From contig NZ_JABEKS010000001.1 in the NCBI RefSeq assembly GCF_012985205.1, positions 558,001 through 622,000 of the forward strand: a DNA stretch of 64,000 nucleotides. Direction: 5' to 3'. Below the pieces are notes generated by a model. The model made no database searches and was not told where the DNA came from. It saw only the letters and a list, made by a program, of their open reading frames with translations. Position 1 is the stretch's first letter. Each line of letters begins with the position of its first letter. A program made the translations under genes and the position numbers. Shown in pieces: positions 36,183-46,027 of this stretch. The stretch is from Planctomonas sp. JC2975 (GTDB lineage Bacteria > Actinomycetota > Actinomycetes > Actinomycetales > Microbacteriaceae).

Positions 36183-37001
36183 CTAGGCGCTCAGCGGTGG
36201 TGCGACGGCCGGCTCGTCCTGCTGTCGAGGGGCGAACCACGTGCCGACCGGCTCGCCGTCCAGAGCGGCACGCACGAGCCGGGTGGAAGTGAGCAGCACG
36301 GCGCTGCCCGCCTCGACCGCATGGCGGGCGGCGGAGACCTTGGTCACAGCACCCCCGGTGCCGACCCCGGCGAGACCCGTCGAGCCGATCTCGACTCCGT
36401 CGAGTGCGTCATCCGCTGCCACGTAGTCGATGCGCTCGGCGCCCGGCTCGTGCGGAGGCCTCGTGTAGAGGGCGTCCACGTCGGAGAGCAGCACGAGCAG
36501 GTCTGCTCGGATGAGAGTCGCGACCAGCGCCGCGAGGCGGTCGTTGTCGCCGAACCGGATCTCGTGGGTCGCCACCGTGTCGTTCTCATTCACGATCGGC
36601 AGGATGCGCAGGTCGAGCAGCCGCTCCATCGCACGACGCGCGTTCGAGCGATGCGTCGGATTCTCGAGGTCGCCGGCCGTCAGGAGCACCTGGCCCGCGA
36701 CGATGTCGTAGCGGTCGAGGCTGTCCTGGTAGCGGTAGATGAGCACGTTCTGGCCGACGGCAGCGGCCGCCTGCTGCGTGGCGAGATCGTTCGGGCGCTC
36801 AGAGAGCGCGAGGTACGGAATGCCGGTGGCGATCGCTCCGGACGACACGAGCACCACCTGGGTTCCACGGCCGTGCGCTTCGGCCAGCGCGTCCACCAAC
36901 GGACCGATCTGGTGGGCGTTCTCACCGCTGATCGACGACGAGCCCACCTTGACCACGATGCGGCGGGCAGCGGGCACCAGCGAACGGTCGGTGATCACCA
37001 T
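36183..37001 (-). CDS. proB: Glutamate 5-kinase (short form without PUA domain)
   Basis: First step of proline synthesis: phosphorylation of glutamate. From ATG 37001 the protein has 272 residues: RRIVVKVGSSSIS, VVLVSSGAIATG, ILPIVNENDTVAT, FGDNDRLAALVA, GTGGAVTKVSAARHAVEAG and the end of the kinase domain. The C-terminal PUA domain of the E. coli enzyme is absent. The start lies 4 bp after the obgE stop, so the genes are cotranscribed. The open frame upstream lies inside obgE and is ignored. Confidence 0.96.
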   Translation of the reverse strand: MVITDRSLVPAARRIVVKVGSSSISGENAHQIGPLVDALAEAHGRGTQVVLVSSGAIATGIPYLALSERPNDLATQQAAAAVGQNVLIYRYQDSLDRYDIVAGQVLLTAGDLENPTHRSNARRAMERLLDLRILPIVNENDTVATHEIRFGDNDRLAALVATLIRADLLVLLSDVDALYTRPPHEPGAERIDYVAADDALDGVEIGSTGLAGVGTGGAVTKVSAARHAVEAGSAVLLTSTRLVRAALDGEPVGTWFAPRQQDEPAVAPPLSA

Positions 37002-37005
37002 CGGG

Positions 37006-38514
37006 TCACTCGTCCTCGTCGTGCCACAGGCCGGCATCGCGTTCGCGTACGAGTTCGGCGCGGGCCTCAGCCTTGGCATCCATGCGCTCGTGGTACTCCT
37101 CGCGACGCTGGCCGCGCGTGGGGCGATTGCTCTGGTCGATGCGCGCATCCGTTCCGCGTGGCGAGGTGACCAGCTCCGCCGTGGACGTCAGCGTCGGCTC
37201 CCAGTCGAACACCACCCCGTTTGCCGCCCCAATCACCACCGTCGAACCGGCGATGGCACCCGCCTTCACGAGCTCGTCCTCGACGCCCAGCTTCGCGAGC
37301 CGGTCCGCGAGGAAGCCGACGGCCTCGTCGTTGGCGAAGTCCGTCTGCGCCACCCAGCGTTCCGGCTTCGCACCGAGAATGCGGTAGATCGTTCCGTCGG
37401 AGCCGCCTTCGGCCTTGACGGTGAAGCCCGCCTCGTCGACCGCGCGCGGACGGATGACGATGCGCGGCTTGATCTCGGCCGCCGCGGCCTCACGGGCGCG
37501 CGCTTCCTCGACCAGTCCGGCCAGTGCGAACGACAACTCGCGGAGCCCGTGGTGGCTGACCGTCGAGATCTCGAAGACGCGGTATCCGCGCGCCTCCAGG
37601 TCGGGGCGTACGAACTCGGCGAGTTCGGCGGCCTCGGGCACGTCCGTCTTGTTGAGCGCGATGAGCTGCGGGCGCTCCAACAGGGGAACCTGGCCATCCG
37701 GCACGGGGTAGGCGGCGAGTTCGCCGAGGATGACGTCGAGATCGGTGATCGGGTCGCGGCCGGGCTCAAGCGTGGCGCAATCCAAAACGTGCAGCAGCGC
37801 GCTGCAGCGCTCCACGTGACGGAGGAACTCGAGCCCGAGTCCCTTGCCCTCGCTGGCGCCCTCGATGAGTCCAGGAACGTCCGCGATCGTGTACCGCACG
37901 TCGCCCGCCTGCACCACACCGAGATTCGGGTGGAGCGTGGTGAACGGATAGTCCGCGATCTTCGGCTTCGCTGCCGAAAGCGCCGCGACGAGGCTGGACT
38001 TGCCAGCGGACGGGAAGCCCACCAGAGCCACGTCCGCCACCGTCTTCAGCTCGAGGACGAGGTCGCCCTCCCAGCCCGGCGTGCCGAGCAGAGCGAATCC
38101 CGGCGCCTTGCGCTTGGTGGTGGCCAGCGCTGCGTTGCCGAGGCCGCCTTGGCCGCCCGGTGCGATGACGAACCGCATGCCCGGCTGATCGAGGTCTGCG
38201 AGCGGGAAGCCGTCGGCATCCTTCACGACCGTTCCGATCGGCACCGGCAGCTCGAGATCGTCGCCGGATGCGCCGCTGCGGTTGTCGCCCATGCCGAAGC
38301 CGCCGTTCGCCGACGAACGGTGCGGATGACGGTGGTACGCCAGAAGTGTCGTCACGCCGGGATCGGTCACAAGCGCGATGTCACCGCCGTGCCCGCCGTT
38401 GCCGCCGTCCGGACCGGCGAGCGGCTTGAACTTCTCGCGTCGCACGGACACGCAACCGTTGCCGCCGTGACCGGCACGGAGGTGCAACGTCACGGTGTCG
38501 ACGAACGTCGCCAT
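37006..38514 (-). CDS. obgE: GTPase Obg/CgtA
   Basis: Essential ribosome-assembly and stress GTPase. The 502 residues comprise the Gly-rich Obg fold (about 1-160; [27 protein letters not shown]), a GTPase domain ([38 protein letters not shown]) and a C-terminal OCT domain ([20 protein letters not shown]) with an acidic tail. RBS AAGGGAGAG precedes ATG 38514. It is 138 bp after rpmA, beyond the rpmA terminator, and leads the obgE-proB-proA unit. Confidence 0.97.
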   Translation of the reverse strand: MATFVDTVTLHLRAGHGGNGCVSVRREKFKPLAGPDGGNGGHGGDIALVTDPGVTTLLAYHRHPHRSSANGGFGMGDNRSGASGDDLELPVPIGTVVKDADGFPLADLDQPGMRFVIAPGGQGGLGNAALATTKRKAPGFALLGTPGWEGDLVLELKTVADVALVGFPSAGKSSLVAALSAAKPKIADYPFTTLHPNLGVVQAGDVRYTIADVPGLIEGASEGKGLGLEFLRHVERCSALLHVLDCATLEPGRDPITDLDVILGELAAYPVPDGQVPLLERPQLIALNKTDVPEAAELAEFVRPDLEARGYRVFEISTVSHHGLRELSFALAGLVEEARAREAAAAEIKPRIVIRPRAVDEAGFTVKAEGGSDGTIYRILGAKPERWVAQTDFANDEAVGFLADRLAKLGVEDELVKAGAIAGSTVVIGAANGVVFDWEPTLTSTAELVTSPRGTDARIDQSNRPTRGQRREEYHERMDAKAEARAELVRERDAGLWHDEDE

Positions 38515-38594
38515 GATGCTCTCCCTTCGCCGCCAGGCGGCGCTTCTACGCTATCGGGGTGGCCGCGGATGGCTCCGCGCGCCTGGTCCTTTCG

Positions 38595-38629
38595 AAAACA
38601 CGGATGGGCGGGCACGAGGCCCGCCCATC
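38595..38629 (-). terminator. Terminator of the rplU-rpmA operon
   Basis: A perfect 11-bp GC-rich stem (38603-38613 with 38619-38629, 5-nt loop) is followed on the minus strand by CGTGTTTTC. It sits 24 bp after the rpmA stop. Confidence 0.88.
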
Positions 38630-38652
38630 GGCTGTGTTCCGCACAGGACGTG

Positions 38653-38907
38653 TCAGTCGACCGCCACGATGTTGACGACCTTGCGGCCGCCCTTGTGGCC
38701 GAACTCGACCGCGCCCGCCTCGAGGGCGAACAGCGTGTCGTCGCCACCACGGCCGACGTTCGCGCCCGGGTGGAAGTGCGTGCCGCGCTGACGGACGATG
38801 ATCTCGCCCGCGTTCACGACCTGGCCGCCGAACCGCTTGACGCCGAGGCGCTGCGCGTTCGAGTCGCGGCCGTTGCGAGTGGAGCTCGCTCCCTTTTTGT
38901 GTGCCAT
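38653..38907 (-). CDS. rpmA: 50S ribosomal protein L27
   Basis: Large-subunit protein near the peptidyl-transferase centre. 84 residues with the canonical start [20 protein letters not shown], then [21 protein letters not shown] and [21 protein letters not shown]. No N-terminal cleavable extension, unlike some Firmicutes. Second gene of the rplU-rpmA operon, 22 bp after rplU. Confidence 0.98.
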   Translation of the reverse strand: MAHKKGASSTRNGRDSNAQRLGVKRFGGQVVNAGEIIVRQRGTHFHPGANVGRGGDDTLFALEAGAVEFGHKGGRKVVNIVAVD

Positions 38908-38929
38908 GAGTGTCTCTCCTCGCCGCTGC

Positions 38930-39238
38930 TTACTTGATGCCGGTGACCTTGACGCGCGTGAGCTCCTGACGGTGGCCCTGGCGCTTCTTGTAACCGGTCT
39001 TGTTCTTGAACTTCTGGATCACGATCTTCGGGCCGCGGAGGTCGCCGAGGACCTCGGCCGTGACCTTCACCTTGGCCAGCGCCTTCGCGTCGCTGGTGAC
39101 CTTGTCACCGTCGACGAGGAGCACCGCGGGGAGCTCGATGGTGCCGTTCTCTCCGGCCTTCACGCGGTCCATCGTCACGATGGTGCCGACCTCGACCTTC
39201 TCCTGCCGACCGCCGGCGCGCACAACTGCGTAAACCAC
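38930..39238 (-). CDS. rplU: 50S ribosomal protein L21
   Basis: Large-subunit protein binding 23S rRNA with L20. 102 residues beginning at GTG 39238 ([20 protein letters not shown]) and ending [20 protein letters not shown], both typical. It has a long leader of about 135 nt from a well-defined promoter, leaving room for translational control, though no known L21 leader motif was recognised. Confidence 0.98.
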   Translation of the reverse strand: MVYAVVRAGGRQEKVEVGTIVTMDRVKAGENGTIELPAVLLVDGDKVTSDAKALAKVKVTAEVLGDLRGPKIVIQKFKNKTGYKKRQGHRQELTRVKVTGIK

Positions 39239-39380
39239 TACTCGTACCTATCTGAAGGAGGGACTGATCCAGTCCCAGACTGACGTTGAATGTCGCCGGT
39301 CACGCCCCCAGTGGGAGAAGGGTTCGTGCCAGAAAACGAAAGGGCGTTAGCCGTGATAAGTCGGCGCACACCAAGGGTTA

Positions 39381-39409
39381 ATCGTACCGGACCACACCAA
39401 CACGGTCAA
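39381..39409 (-). promoter_or_regulatory. rplU-rpmA promoter
   Basis: TTGACC (39404-39409) and TACGAT (39381-39386) are spaced exactly 17 bp on the minus strand, one of the best sigma-70/SigA-like promoters in the window. Start point near 39374. Confidence 0.75.
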
Positions 39410-39491
39410 ACCGGGCACCGGCCCGCGAGTCGGGCGGGACCGAGCGACCGTCGCGGACTCCGTCCTGCGAAGCCTGTACGTACGCTGCTCG

Positions 39492-39497
39492 TAGACT
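39492..39497 (+). promoter_or_regulatory. -10 box of the DUF4031 gene (leaderless)
   Basis: TAGACT ends 7 nt before ATG 39505 and no SD lies between. The -35 region is weak. Confidence 0.45.
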
Positions 39498-39504
39498 CGC
39501 CGGC

Positions 39505-39777
39505 ATGGCGATCCTGATCGACACACCCATGTGGCCGAACCATGGCACGTTGTGGTCGCACCTGGTCAGTGACGCCTCTCTCGACGAACTGCACGCGTTC
39601 GCACTCGGGAACGGCGTACCCGAGCGGGCCTTCGATCTCGATCACTACGACGTGCCGGCTCGACTGCACGACGACCTCGTTGCCGCCGGCGCGCATCCGG
39701 TCACGAACAGGGAACTTGTGGTTCGACTCCGAGACAGCGGCCTCCGAATCACGGCCGCAGAGCGGCATCCGCACTAG
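39505..39777 (+). CDS. DUF4031 domain protein
   Basis: 90-residue cytosolic protein. The whole length fits the DUF4031 family: AILIDTPMWPNHGTLWSHLV, LDELHAFALGNGVPERAFDLDHYDVP and AAGAHPVTNRELVVRL. Function unknown; the conserved His/Asp residues (HGTLWSHL, DLDHYD) would suit a small hydrolase, which is a guess. It converges with RNase E/G, with 78 bp between them. Confidence 0.85.
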   Translation: MAILIDTPMWPNHGTLWSHLVSDASLDELHAFALGNGVPERAFDLDHYDVPARLHDDLVAAGAHPVTNRELVVRLRDSGLRITAAERHPH

Positions 39778-39855
39778 TCACGTTCCGCGTGGGCACGGTC
39801 GGCACCGCCGCCGGAAGTGTGAGCGACGGCGAAGCGCGCCGTCGCCCACACTCAC

Positions 39856-42567
39856 TCAGCTCGCCTGGGAGTCGTCGTGCTCCGCGATCACACCACCGGT
39901 CAGCCCTGCCGTCGTGACTCGCCGCCGCGCACGTCCCTGACCGGGTTGTTTCGGCTCGGGCAGTGCGTCGAGGACGGATCCGAGGAGCTCCTGCGCCTGC
40001 GCCCGATCGATCGGTGCTTTCGGCTCGTTGTGAGCCTCAACGGGGATGTCGAGGATGGACAGGTGCGCAGCGTCGTCGCTCGCCACCGCGCCGTCCGCCG
40101 AAGTGGCCTCTGCCGCCTCGATGACCACGGGCTCACGCTCGGCCGCCGCGGGCTCCGGCTCGGTCCGGGGAGCCGGCCGTTCGTTCGAAGCCTTCTCGGC
40201 GCCGTCCACCGCCGTGTCATCGGTGCGGGAGACATCCGCTCCGGTCGCACGGCGTGCGCCGCCACGTCCGCGGCTGCCGCGCCGTGTGCGCGGCGCGTCC
40301 TGCTTGTCGCCCGACGGGTCGGATGCCGACGCCGCGAGGTGCCTCGGAGCTGCGGGCGCGGCATCCGCCGTTCCCTGCGCGCCGTCGACGGACGCCTGCT
40401 CGGCCCCCACCGTCTCGTCGTGGTGCGCGTGCAACGTGCTCGCCGCGATCTGCGCGAGCGCGCTCTTTGCGTCGTCGGTGATGGCGTGGGTTCCCGCGTG
40501 GTTCGAGTTCGCACCATTTCCGTTCCCGCCGTTCGACGGCGCGGGAGTCTGACCCGTCTTGCCCCCACGGCGACGCTCGGGCGGCTGCGGTGCACGGTGC
40601 CTGCTGACCGGATCGTGATGGACGATCACGCCGCGGCCCGCGCACACCTCGCACGCTTCGCTGAACGTCTCGAGCAGTCCGAGCCCGAGCTTCTTGCGCG
40701 TCATCTGGACGAGGCCCAGCGACGTCACCTCCGCCACCTGGTGCTTCGTGCGGTCGCGGCTCAGGCACTCCACGAGGCGGCGCAGCACGAGGTCGCGGTT
40801 GGACTCGAGGACCATGTCGATGAAGTCGACGACGATGATGCCGCCGATGTCGCGCAGCCGCAGCTGACGGACGATCTCCTCGGCGGCCTCGAGGTTGTTC
40901 TTGGTGACGGTCTCCTCGAGGTTGCCGCCAGAGCCCACGAACTTGCCGGTGTTCACGTCGATGACGGTCATCGCCTCTGTGCGGTCGATGACGAGCGAGC
41001 CACCGGAGGGCAGCCACACCTTGCGGTCGAGGGCCTTCTCGATCTGCTCGGTGATGCGGAATTCATCGAACGCGTCACGGTTGCCCTGGAACGGCTCGAC
41101 GCGCTCCAACAGATCCGGTGCAACCTGGCGGAGGTAGCTCTCGATGGTCTGCCTGGCGTCATCGCCGGCGATGACCATCTTCTGGAAGTCCTCGTTGAAG
41201 ACATCCCGAACGATCTTGATCAGCAGGTCGGGCTCGCTGTGCAGGAGCGCAGGCGCCTGCACGGTATCGGCCTGCTTCGAGATGTCCGCCCACTGTGCCG
41301 TGAGCCGGTTGACGTCGACGGTGAGCTGCTCTTGAGTCGCGCCCTCGGCCGCCGTGCGCACGATGACGCCGGTGTTCTCCGGAAGCACCTCCTTCAGGAT
41401 CTTCTTCAGGCGCGCCCGCTCCGTGTCGGGCAGCTTGCGACTGATTCCGTTCATCGAGCCGTTCGGCACGTACACGAGGTAACGGCCGGGAAGACTGACC
41501 TGGCTCGTGAGTCGAGCACCCTTGTGTCCGACAGGATCCTTCGTCACCTGCACGAGCACGCGGTCGCCGGGCTTCAGCGCCAGCTCGATGCGGCGGGGCT
41601 GGTTGCCGGTCTCTGCGGCGTCCCAGTCGACCTCACCGGAGTAGAGCACGGCGTTGCGGCCGCGTCCGATGTCGACGAATGCGGCCTCCATGCTCGGCAG
41701 CACGTTCTGCACGCGGCCGAGGTAGACGTTGCCGATGAGCGACGCCTCCTGCGACCTGGCGACGTAGTGCTCAACGAGCACGCCGTCCTCGAGAACCCCG
41801 ATCTGGATGCGGCCACCCTTCGAGCGGACGATCATCTGGCGATCGACGGCCTCGCGGCGGGCGAGGAACTCGGCCTCGGTGATCACCGGACGACGACGAC
41901 CGGCATCACGCCCGTCGCGGCGGCGCTGCTTCTTGGCCTCGAGCCTGGTCGAGCCCTTCACCTTCTGCGGTTCAGTGATGAGCTCCGGTTCGCGCTGCCG
42001 CTTCGGCTCCTCCTCGCGCGGAGCATCCGCTGCACCTCGACGACGCGTGCGGCGGCGGGAGGAAGTGGCCTCCTCGCGCTCCTGGGTCTCCTCGCGTGCT
42101 GCGACAGGGGCCGGCGGGAGCACGGGGGGAGCCTGGAACAGCAGTGCCGTGCTGGGCAGACCGGGCGCCTGCGCCGAGTGGGCTGCGGCGTATGCGGCCG
42201 CAGCGGCATCCGCGGCCTCGGCCTCGGGCTCGGTCGCCTGACGACTCACCTGCTGCGCATCGTCCGCGGTCTCCGCGGGCTCCGTGCCGGACACGCTGGA
42301 AGTCGAGGTCGTCGCAGACGATTCCGCGCGGGGCGTCACACCCGACGACGCTTGCTCGGGAGCTGCAGGAGCGGATGCGCCACCCGTCACCGACCCTGCG
42401 AGCGGTGCGCTCGCGCTCGAGTCGTTCTGAGCAGTGGATGCGCTACTGCTGTCGGCCCTGCGATTCGCCCGCCGACCGCCGAAGAGCCGACCACGCTTAC
42501 GCGGTGACGCCCCTTCGTTGCCTCGTGCTCCTGCTTCGTCCCATGAATTCTGATCGTTCTCCACCAT
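39856..42567 (-). CDS. rne: Ribonuclease E/G
   Basis: Endoribonuclease of mRNA decay and rRNA processing. From ATG 42567 (GAGGAG upstream, wide spacing) 903 residues: a low-complexity N-terminal arm (about 1-250, basic RRTRRR, KKQRRRDGRD), then S1 domain (ASLIGNVYLGRVQNVLPSMEAAFVDIG), RNase H-like part, and catalytic DNase I-like part (TVIDVNTGKFVGSGGN with metal-binding Asp, and IGGIIVVDFIDM). The Zn-link CEVCAGRG and a long Ala/Glu/Arg-rich C-terminal arm follow. The core between two disordered arms is typical for actinobacterial RNase E. Confidence 0.95.
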   Translation of the reverse strand: MVENDQNSWDEAGARGNEGASPRKRGRLFGGRRANRRADSSSASTAQNDSSASAPLAGSVTGGASAPAAPEQASSGVTPRAESSATTSTSSVSGTEPAETADDAQQVSRQATEPEAEAADAAAAAYAAAHSAQAPGLPSTALLFQAPPVLPPAPVAAREETQEREEATSSRRRTRRRGAADAPREEEPKRQREPELITEPQKVKGSTRLEAKKQRRRDGRDAGRRRPVITEAEFLARREAVDRQMIVRSKGGRIQIGVLEDGVLVEHYVARSQEASLIGNVYLGRVQNVLPSMEAAFVDIGRGRNAVLYSGEVDWDAAETGNQPRRIELALKPGDRVLVQVTKDPVGHKGARLTSQVSLPGRYLVYVPNGSMNGISRKLPDTERARLKKILKEVLPENTGVIVRTAAEGATQEQLTVDVNRLTAQWADISKQADTVQAPALLHSEPDLLIKIVRDVFNEDFQKMVIAGDDARQTIESYLRQVAPDLLERVEPFQGNRDAFDEFRITEQIEKALDRKVWLPSGGSLVIDRTEAMTVIDVNTGKFVGSGGNLEETVTKNNLEAAEEIVRQLRLRDIGGIIVVDFIDMVLESNRDLVLRRLVECLSRDRTKHQVAEVTSLGLVQMTRKKLGLGLLETFSEACEVCAGRGVIVHHDPVSRHRAPQPPERRRGGKTGQTPAPSNGGNGNGANSNHAGTHAITDDAKSALAQIAASTLHAHHDETVGAEQASVDGAQGTADAAPAAPRHLAASASDPSGDKQDAPRTRRGSRGRGGARRATGADVSRTDDTAVDGAEKASNERPAPRTEPEPAAAEREPVVIEAAEATSADGAVASDDAAHLSILDIPVEAHNEPKAPIDRAQAQELLGSVLDALPEPKQPGQGRARRRVTTAGLTGGVIAEHDDSQAS

Positions 42568-42962
42568 CGCTGGTGCACTCCTCGACCGTACGATGCACGC
42601 GCGCACCCGGTACGGCTGTACTCATGCGGGCGGCGCGCAGGGCGCTCGTCCGCCAATCCTCGGTTCGGCGTTCGAAAGGGTGCGCAACGGACTTCGCGCT
42701 TCGTGGCGCTGCCGTCGCTGCTCTCGCTTTCGTTCGCCCGTCCCCTGTCTCTTTTCGTGAACTGTCTCACGTGGTCATCAACGTCTTCTCGCCCGATCGC
42801 GCGCGACCAAGCGGCCAGACATCCACGCGTGCGCGGTGCCTGGAAAAGCTTCTTCGCCGCCGCTCGCACGGTGTGCGAACGACTGTCTTCCATTATCGCA
42901 CGACTGCCTGCCCCGCCCTCTCAGGCGCCAGCGGAACCCGTGTGCCGCTCTGCCATAATGCG
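42568..42962. other. 395-bp intergenic region between rne and VKOR
   Basis: No coding sequence supported. On the minus strand GATAAT (42892-42897) is a plausible -10 box that would give rne a leader of about 320 nt; the -35 is not clear. The VKOR -10 box (42954-42959, plus strand) lies at the right end. A long rne leader would fit the autoregulation known in other bacteria, but this is inference. Confidence 0.45.
42954..42959 (+). promoter_or_regulatory. -10 box of the VKOR gene
   Basis: CATAAT ends exactly 6 nt before GTG 42966 and only 3 nt before ATG 42963, with no SD present. The spacing favours GTG 42966 as a leaderless start. Confidence 0.4.
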
Positions 42963-43577
42963 ATGGTGTCGCTCGACTCCCCCACCGAAACGAAGCAGCC
43001 GATCGGGCTTGCGATCTTCCTCATCATCGCCGGCGTCATCGGTTGGTTGGCGGCATTCGCGCTGACCCTCGACAAGTTCACGGTGCTGGAGCATCCGGCT
43101 GCGAATCTGACGTGCAACATCAACCCGCTCATCGGCTGCTCGAAGAATCTGGCCTCCTGGCAGGGGTCGGTCCTCGGATTCCCGAACCCGCTGATCGGCA
43201 TCGCCTGCTGGGTCGCGCCGATCGCCGTCGGCGTGGCGATCCTCGCCGGGGCGCGGTTCAAGCGCTGGTTCTGGATGCTGTTCAACCTGGGCGTTCTCGG
43301 CGCGCTCGTGCTCGTGATCTTCCTGATCGTCTCGAGCCTCTACGACCTGTACGTGCTGTGCCCGTACTGCATGATCACGTGGGTGGTCACGATCCCGACG
43401 TTCTGGACAGTGACCTTCTACAACCTCAAAGAGGGCAACATCCCGACGAACGAGCGGGTTCGCTCCTTCTTCGCTGCCGCGTACTCCTGGATTCCGCTGA
43501 TCACCCTCATCTGCTACGTGATCGTCGCGGTCTTCGCGCAGATCCAGGTGCAATGGATTCCGAACGCGTTCCGGTAG
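42963..43577 (+). CDS. Vitamin K epoxide reductase family protein
   Basis: Membrane thiol oxidant that, as in mycobacteria, replaces DsbB and reoxidises DsbA-like proteins using menaquinone. 204 residues (203 if GTG 42966 is used) with four to five helices; the four catalytic Cys are Cys51 and Cys59 (NLTCNINPLIGCSK) and the CPYC pair 133/136. No fused thioredoxin domain and no dsbA gene nearby. Divergent from rne. RBS absent; a -10 box just upstream suggests a leaderless mRNA. Confidence 0.93.
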   Translation: MVSLDSPTETKQPIGLAIFLIIAGVIGWLAAFALTLDKFTVLEHPAANLTCNINPLIGCSKNLASWQGSVLGFPNPLIGIACWVAPIAVGVAILAGARFKRWFWMLFNLGVLGALVLVIFLIVSSLYDLYVLCPYCMITWVVTIPTFWTVTFYNLKEGNIPTNERVRSFFAAAYSWIPLITLICYVIVAVFAQIQVQWIPNAFR

Positions 43578-43692
43578 ACCGGCCCCGTTCCAGTTGCGGA
43601 GCGACCTGACATCCGTCGAGTCGGGAACTCACGGCAGCTGCACCGACCTGACATAGAGATCAGAGCTCGCGAGCTACGCGCTGGAGCTGAAA

Positions 43693-43751
43693 GCGGAGGC
43701 CCGGTGGGCCTCCGCCGCGACGCCAGCGCCGAGTCAGCTGCGCTGACTCGG
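43693..43751 (-). terminator. Tandem hairpins after ndk
   Basis: Two perfect 10-bp hairpins with 3-nt loops follow the ndk stop: 43729-43751 starting 2 bp after the stop codon, and 43693-43715, the second followed on the minus strand by TTTCAG. Together they likely end the ileS-folC-DUF4233-ndk transcript. Confidence 0.65.
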
Positions 43752-43753
43752 TC

Positions 43754-44170
43754 TCAGAACCACAGGGCGAGCTCGCGAGCTGCCGACTCCGGCGAATCCG
43801 ACCCGTGAACCAGGTTCTGCTGCACCGCAAGGCCCCAGTCGCGGGCGAGGTCGCCGCGGATCGTGCCAGGGGCGGCGGCGGTCGGATCCGTTGCGCCCGC
43901 GAGCGAGCGGAATCCCTCGATGACGCGGTTGCCTGCGAGACGGATCGCCACGATCGGCCCCGACTCCATGAACTCCACCAGCGGCTCGTAGAACGGCTTG
44001 CCCTGGTGCTCCGCGTAGTGCTGCGCGAGCAGTTCCCGGTCGGCCTCGACGAGTTTGATGTCGACGAGCGCATAGCCCTTCGCCTCGACGCGGCGCAGGA
44101 TCTCGCCGGTCAGTCCACGGGCGACGCCGTCTGGCTTGACGAGCACGAGGGTCTCTTCGATGGTGGTCAT
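43754..44170 (-). CDS. ndk: Nucleoside-diphosphate kinase
   Basis: Exchanges the terminal phosphate between NTPs and NDPs. 138 residues: ETLVLVKPDGVARGLTGEI, the phosphohistidine region with His122 in NLVHGSDS, and SAARELALWF at the C terminus. The start overlaps the DUF4233 stop (ATGA) and is served by AAGGAG inside that gene. Confidence 0.97.
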   Translation of the reverse strand: MTTIEETLVLVKPDGVARGLTGEILRRVEAKGYALVDIKLVEADRELLAQHYAEHQGKPFYEPLVEFMESGPIVAIRLAGNRVIEGFRSLAGATDPTAAAPGTIRGDLARDWGLAVQQNLVHGSDSPESAARELALWF

Positions 44171-44616
44171 TCGTTCTCCTTGTGGGTCGGTTCGGAATCT
44201 TCGACGGATTCGGACGGGTGGTCCGCGGCCTGACCGGATGCTCGGATCTCGGCGTTGCGGCGATCAAGTCGCGCGCCAGCGATCATGGCGTAGGCCCAGA
44301 TCGCGGTGAAGATCGCGCCGACGATGAAGAGCATGCCGACGAGGAATCCTGCAGCGACGACGACGAGCTGCACGAACCAGCCCAGCCAATACCCGACGCG
44401 GAAACGCAGCAGCGGGATCGCCACGATCATGAGCACGATGAGCACTGCTCCCCCGCCGAGTGCCGCCGCCGGAGGAAGCGCGTGCAGGCCGAACACCACG
44501 AGGCTGCCGAGGAAGACGACGACGAGCTCGAACCCGAGCACTATCGCGCCGAGGCTCTCCTGCGCGCCGCGCGCCCTGCGCTGACGCGGTGCCCGAGCTG
44601 ATGCCCGATCGCTCAT
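44167..44616 (-). CDS. DUF4233 membrane protein
   Basis: 149-residue membrane protein with a basic N terminus, about four hydrophobic helices between residues 24 and 115 (IVLGFELVVVFLGSLVVFGL; GGGAVLIVLMIVAIPLL; LVVVAAGFLVGMLFIVGAIF) and an acidic tail. It matches the DUF4233 family, which in Actinobacteria stands between folC and ndk, as here (37 bp after folC, overlapping ndk by 4 bp). Function unknown. Confidence 0.88.
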   Translation of the reverse strand: MSDRASARAPRQRRARGAQESLGAIVLGFELVVVFLGSLVVFGLHALPPAAALGGGAVLIVLMIVAIPLLRFRVGYWLGWFVQLVVVAAGFLVGMLFIVGAIFTAIWAYAMIAGARLDRRNAEIRASGQAADHPSESVEDSEPTHKENE

Positions 44617-44653
44617 CGCTTCACGCTCCGAGGCGCGGGTGCGAAACCGCCCA

Positions 44654-46027
44654 TCACTCGGCCGCCGCCTTCCACTCGCGCTCCTGGGCGAGGGCGAGCG
44701 TCTCGCCGATGAGGGCGATGGATCCGGTCACGACGACAGCACGGCGCGCATCCTCCACCGCCCACGCCCGGGCCGCCTCGACGGCGTCGCCGAGGTCCTC
44801 ATATGCGTCGGCGTGCTCGTGGGTCCATTCCTCGACGCTGTCGGCAAGCTCGCCGGATGAGGTCGAGCGCTCCGAGTGCGACTGGGTCACGAAGATCCGC
44901 GCCGCAAGCGGCGCCAGCGCGTCGACGATGCCGTGGGCATCCTTGTCGCGAAGGATCCCGATGACGAAGGCGATCTCGTCGAAGTCGAAGAACTCCGGCA
45001 GTGCACGAGCCAGAGTGAGGGCGCCTGCCGGATTGTGGGCGGCATCCACGAGCACTGTCGGCTCGATGCCGATCAGCTGCAGGCGACCCGGTGACGTCAC
45101 GGTCGCGAAAGCCTCTTCGAGCAGCGGCTGGCGCAACGCCTCGTCACGGCCGCCGAGGAACGCTTCGACGGCCGCCACGGCGACCGCCGCATTCTGCGCC
45201 TGGTGTGCGCCGTAGAGCGGAAGGAACAGGTCGCCGTACGTGCCGGCCTGTCCGCGGATCGTGACGAGCTGGCCACCGACCGCGACGGCGTCGTTCTCGA
45301 CATCGAAGTCGACGGGTTGGAACGCGATGGATGCCTCGCGCAGCTCGGCCGCGCGCCGCAGCTCCTGCACTGCTTCGGGAACCTGAGCGGAGCTGACGAC
45401 CGTCGCCGACGGCTTGATGATGCCGCTCTTGGTGCGCGCGATCTCCGCGATGGTCGATCCGAGGCGTTCGGTGTGGTCGAGCGAGATGGGCGTGAAGACG
45501 GCGACCTGGCCGTCCCCCACGTTCGTGGAATCCCATTCGCCGCCCATGCCGACCTCGATGACCGCAACGTCGACGGGCGCGTCGGCGAAGCAGGCGAAGG
45601 CGAGCACGGAGATCGCCTCGAAGAAGGTGAGCCGCTGTTCCCCCTGAGCTTCGAGCTCCGCGTCGACCATCTGCACGTATGGCGCGATGTCGTCCCAGTT
45701 GCGGGCGAGCGCCTCGTCGCTGATCGGTACGCCGTCGATCATGAACCGCTCGTTGAACCGCAGCAGGTGAGGGCTGGTGAACAGTCCGACGCGGAGGCCG
45801 TAGGCCCGCAGGATGCTCTCGATGACGCGGCTCGTCGACGTCTTGCCGTTGGTGCCCGTGATGTGGATGATCGGGTACGCCCGCTGCGGATCGCCGAGCA
45901 GCTCGACGGCCTTGCGAGTCGGCCCGAGACGGTGCTGAGGACTTCCCTCGCCGAGGCGGGTCAGGAGCGTGTCGTAGACGGCATCTGCCGCCTCACGGAA
46001 CTCGTCGTCGTCGGTCACGTCGGTCAC
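44654..46027 (-). CDS. folC: Bifunctional folylpolyglutamate synthase/dihydrofolate synthase
   Basis: Mur-ligase-like enzyme adding glutamate to dihydropteroate and folates. 457 residues: P-loop [15 protein letters not shown] (about 53-67), [54 protein letters not shown] and [11 protein letters not shown]. It starts at GTG 46027, overlapping the ileS stop (GTGA), so translation is coupled to ileS. Confidence 0.96.
   Translation of the reverse strand: MTDVTDDDEFREAADAVYDTLLTRLGEGSPQHRLGPTRKAVELLGDPQRAYPIIHITGTNGKTSTSRVIESILRAYGLRVGLFTSPHLLRFNERFMIDGVPISDEALARNWDDIAPYVQMVDAELEAQGEQRLTFFEAISVLAFACFADAPVDVAVIEVGMGGEWDSTNVGDGQVAVFTPISLDHTERLGSTIAEIARTKSGIIKPSATVVSSAQVPEAVQELRRAAELREASIAFQPVDFDVENDAVAVGGQLVTIRGQAGTYGDLFLPLYGAHQAQNAAVAVAAVEAFLGGRDEALRQPLLEEAFATVTSPGRLQLIGIEPTVLVDAAHNPAGALTLARALPEFFDFDEIAFVIGILRDKDAHGIVDALAPLAARIFVTQSHSERSTSSGELADSVEEWTHEHADAYEDLGDAVEAARAWAVEDARRAVVVTGSIALIGETLALAQEREWKAAAE

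Noticed and set aside
35071-36186. A 371-codon frame opposite proA.
   Set aside because: It mirrors proA, has no recognisable domain and no RBS.
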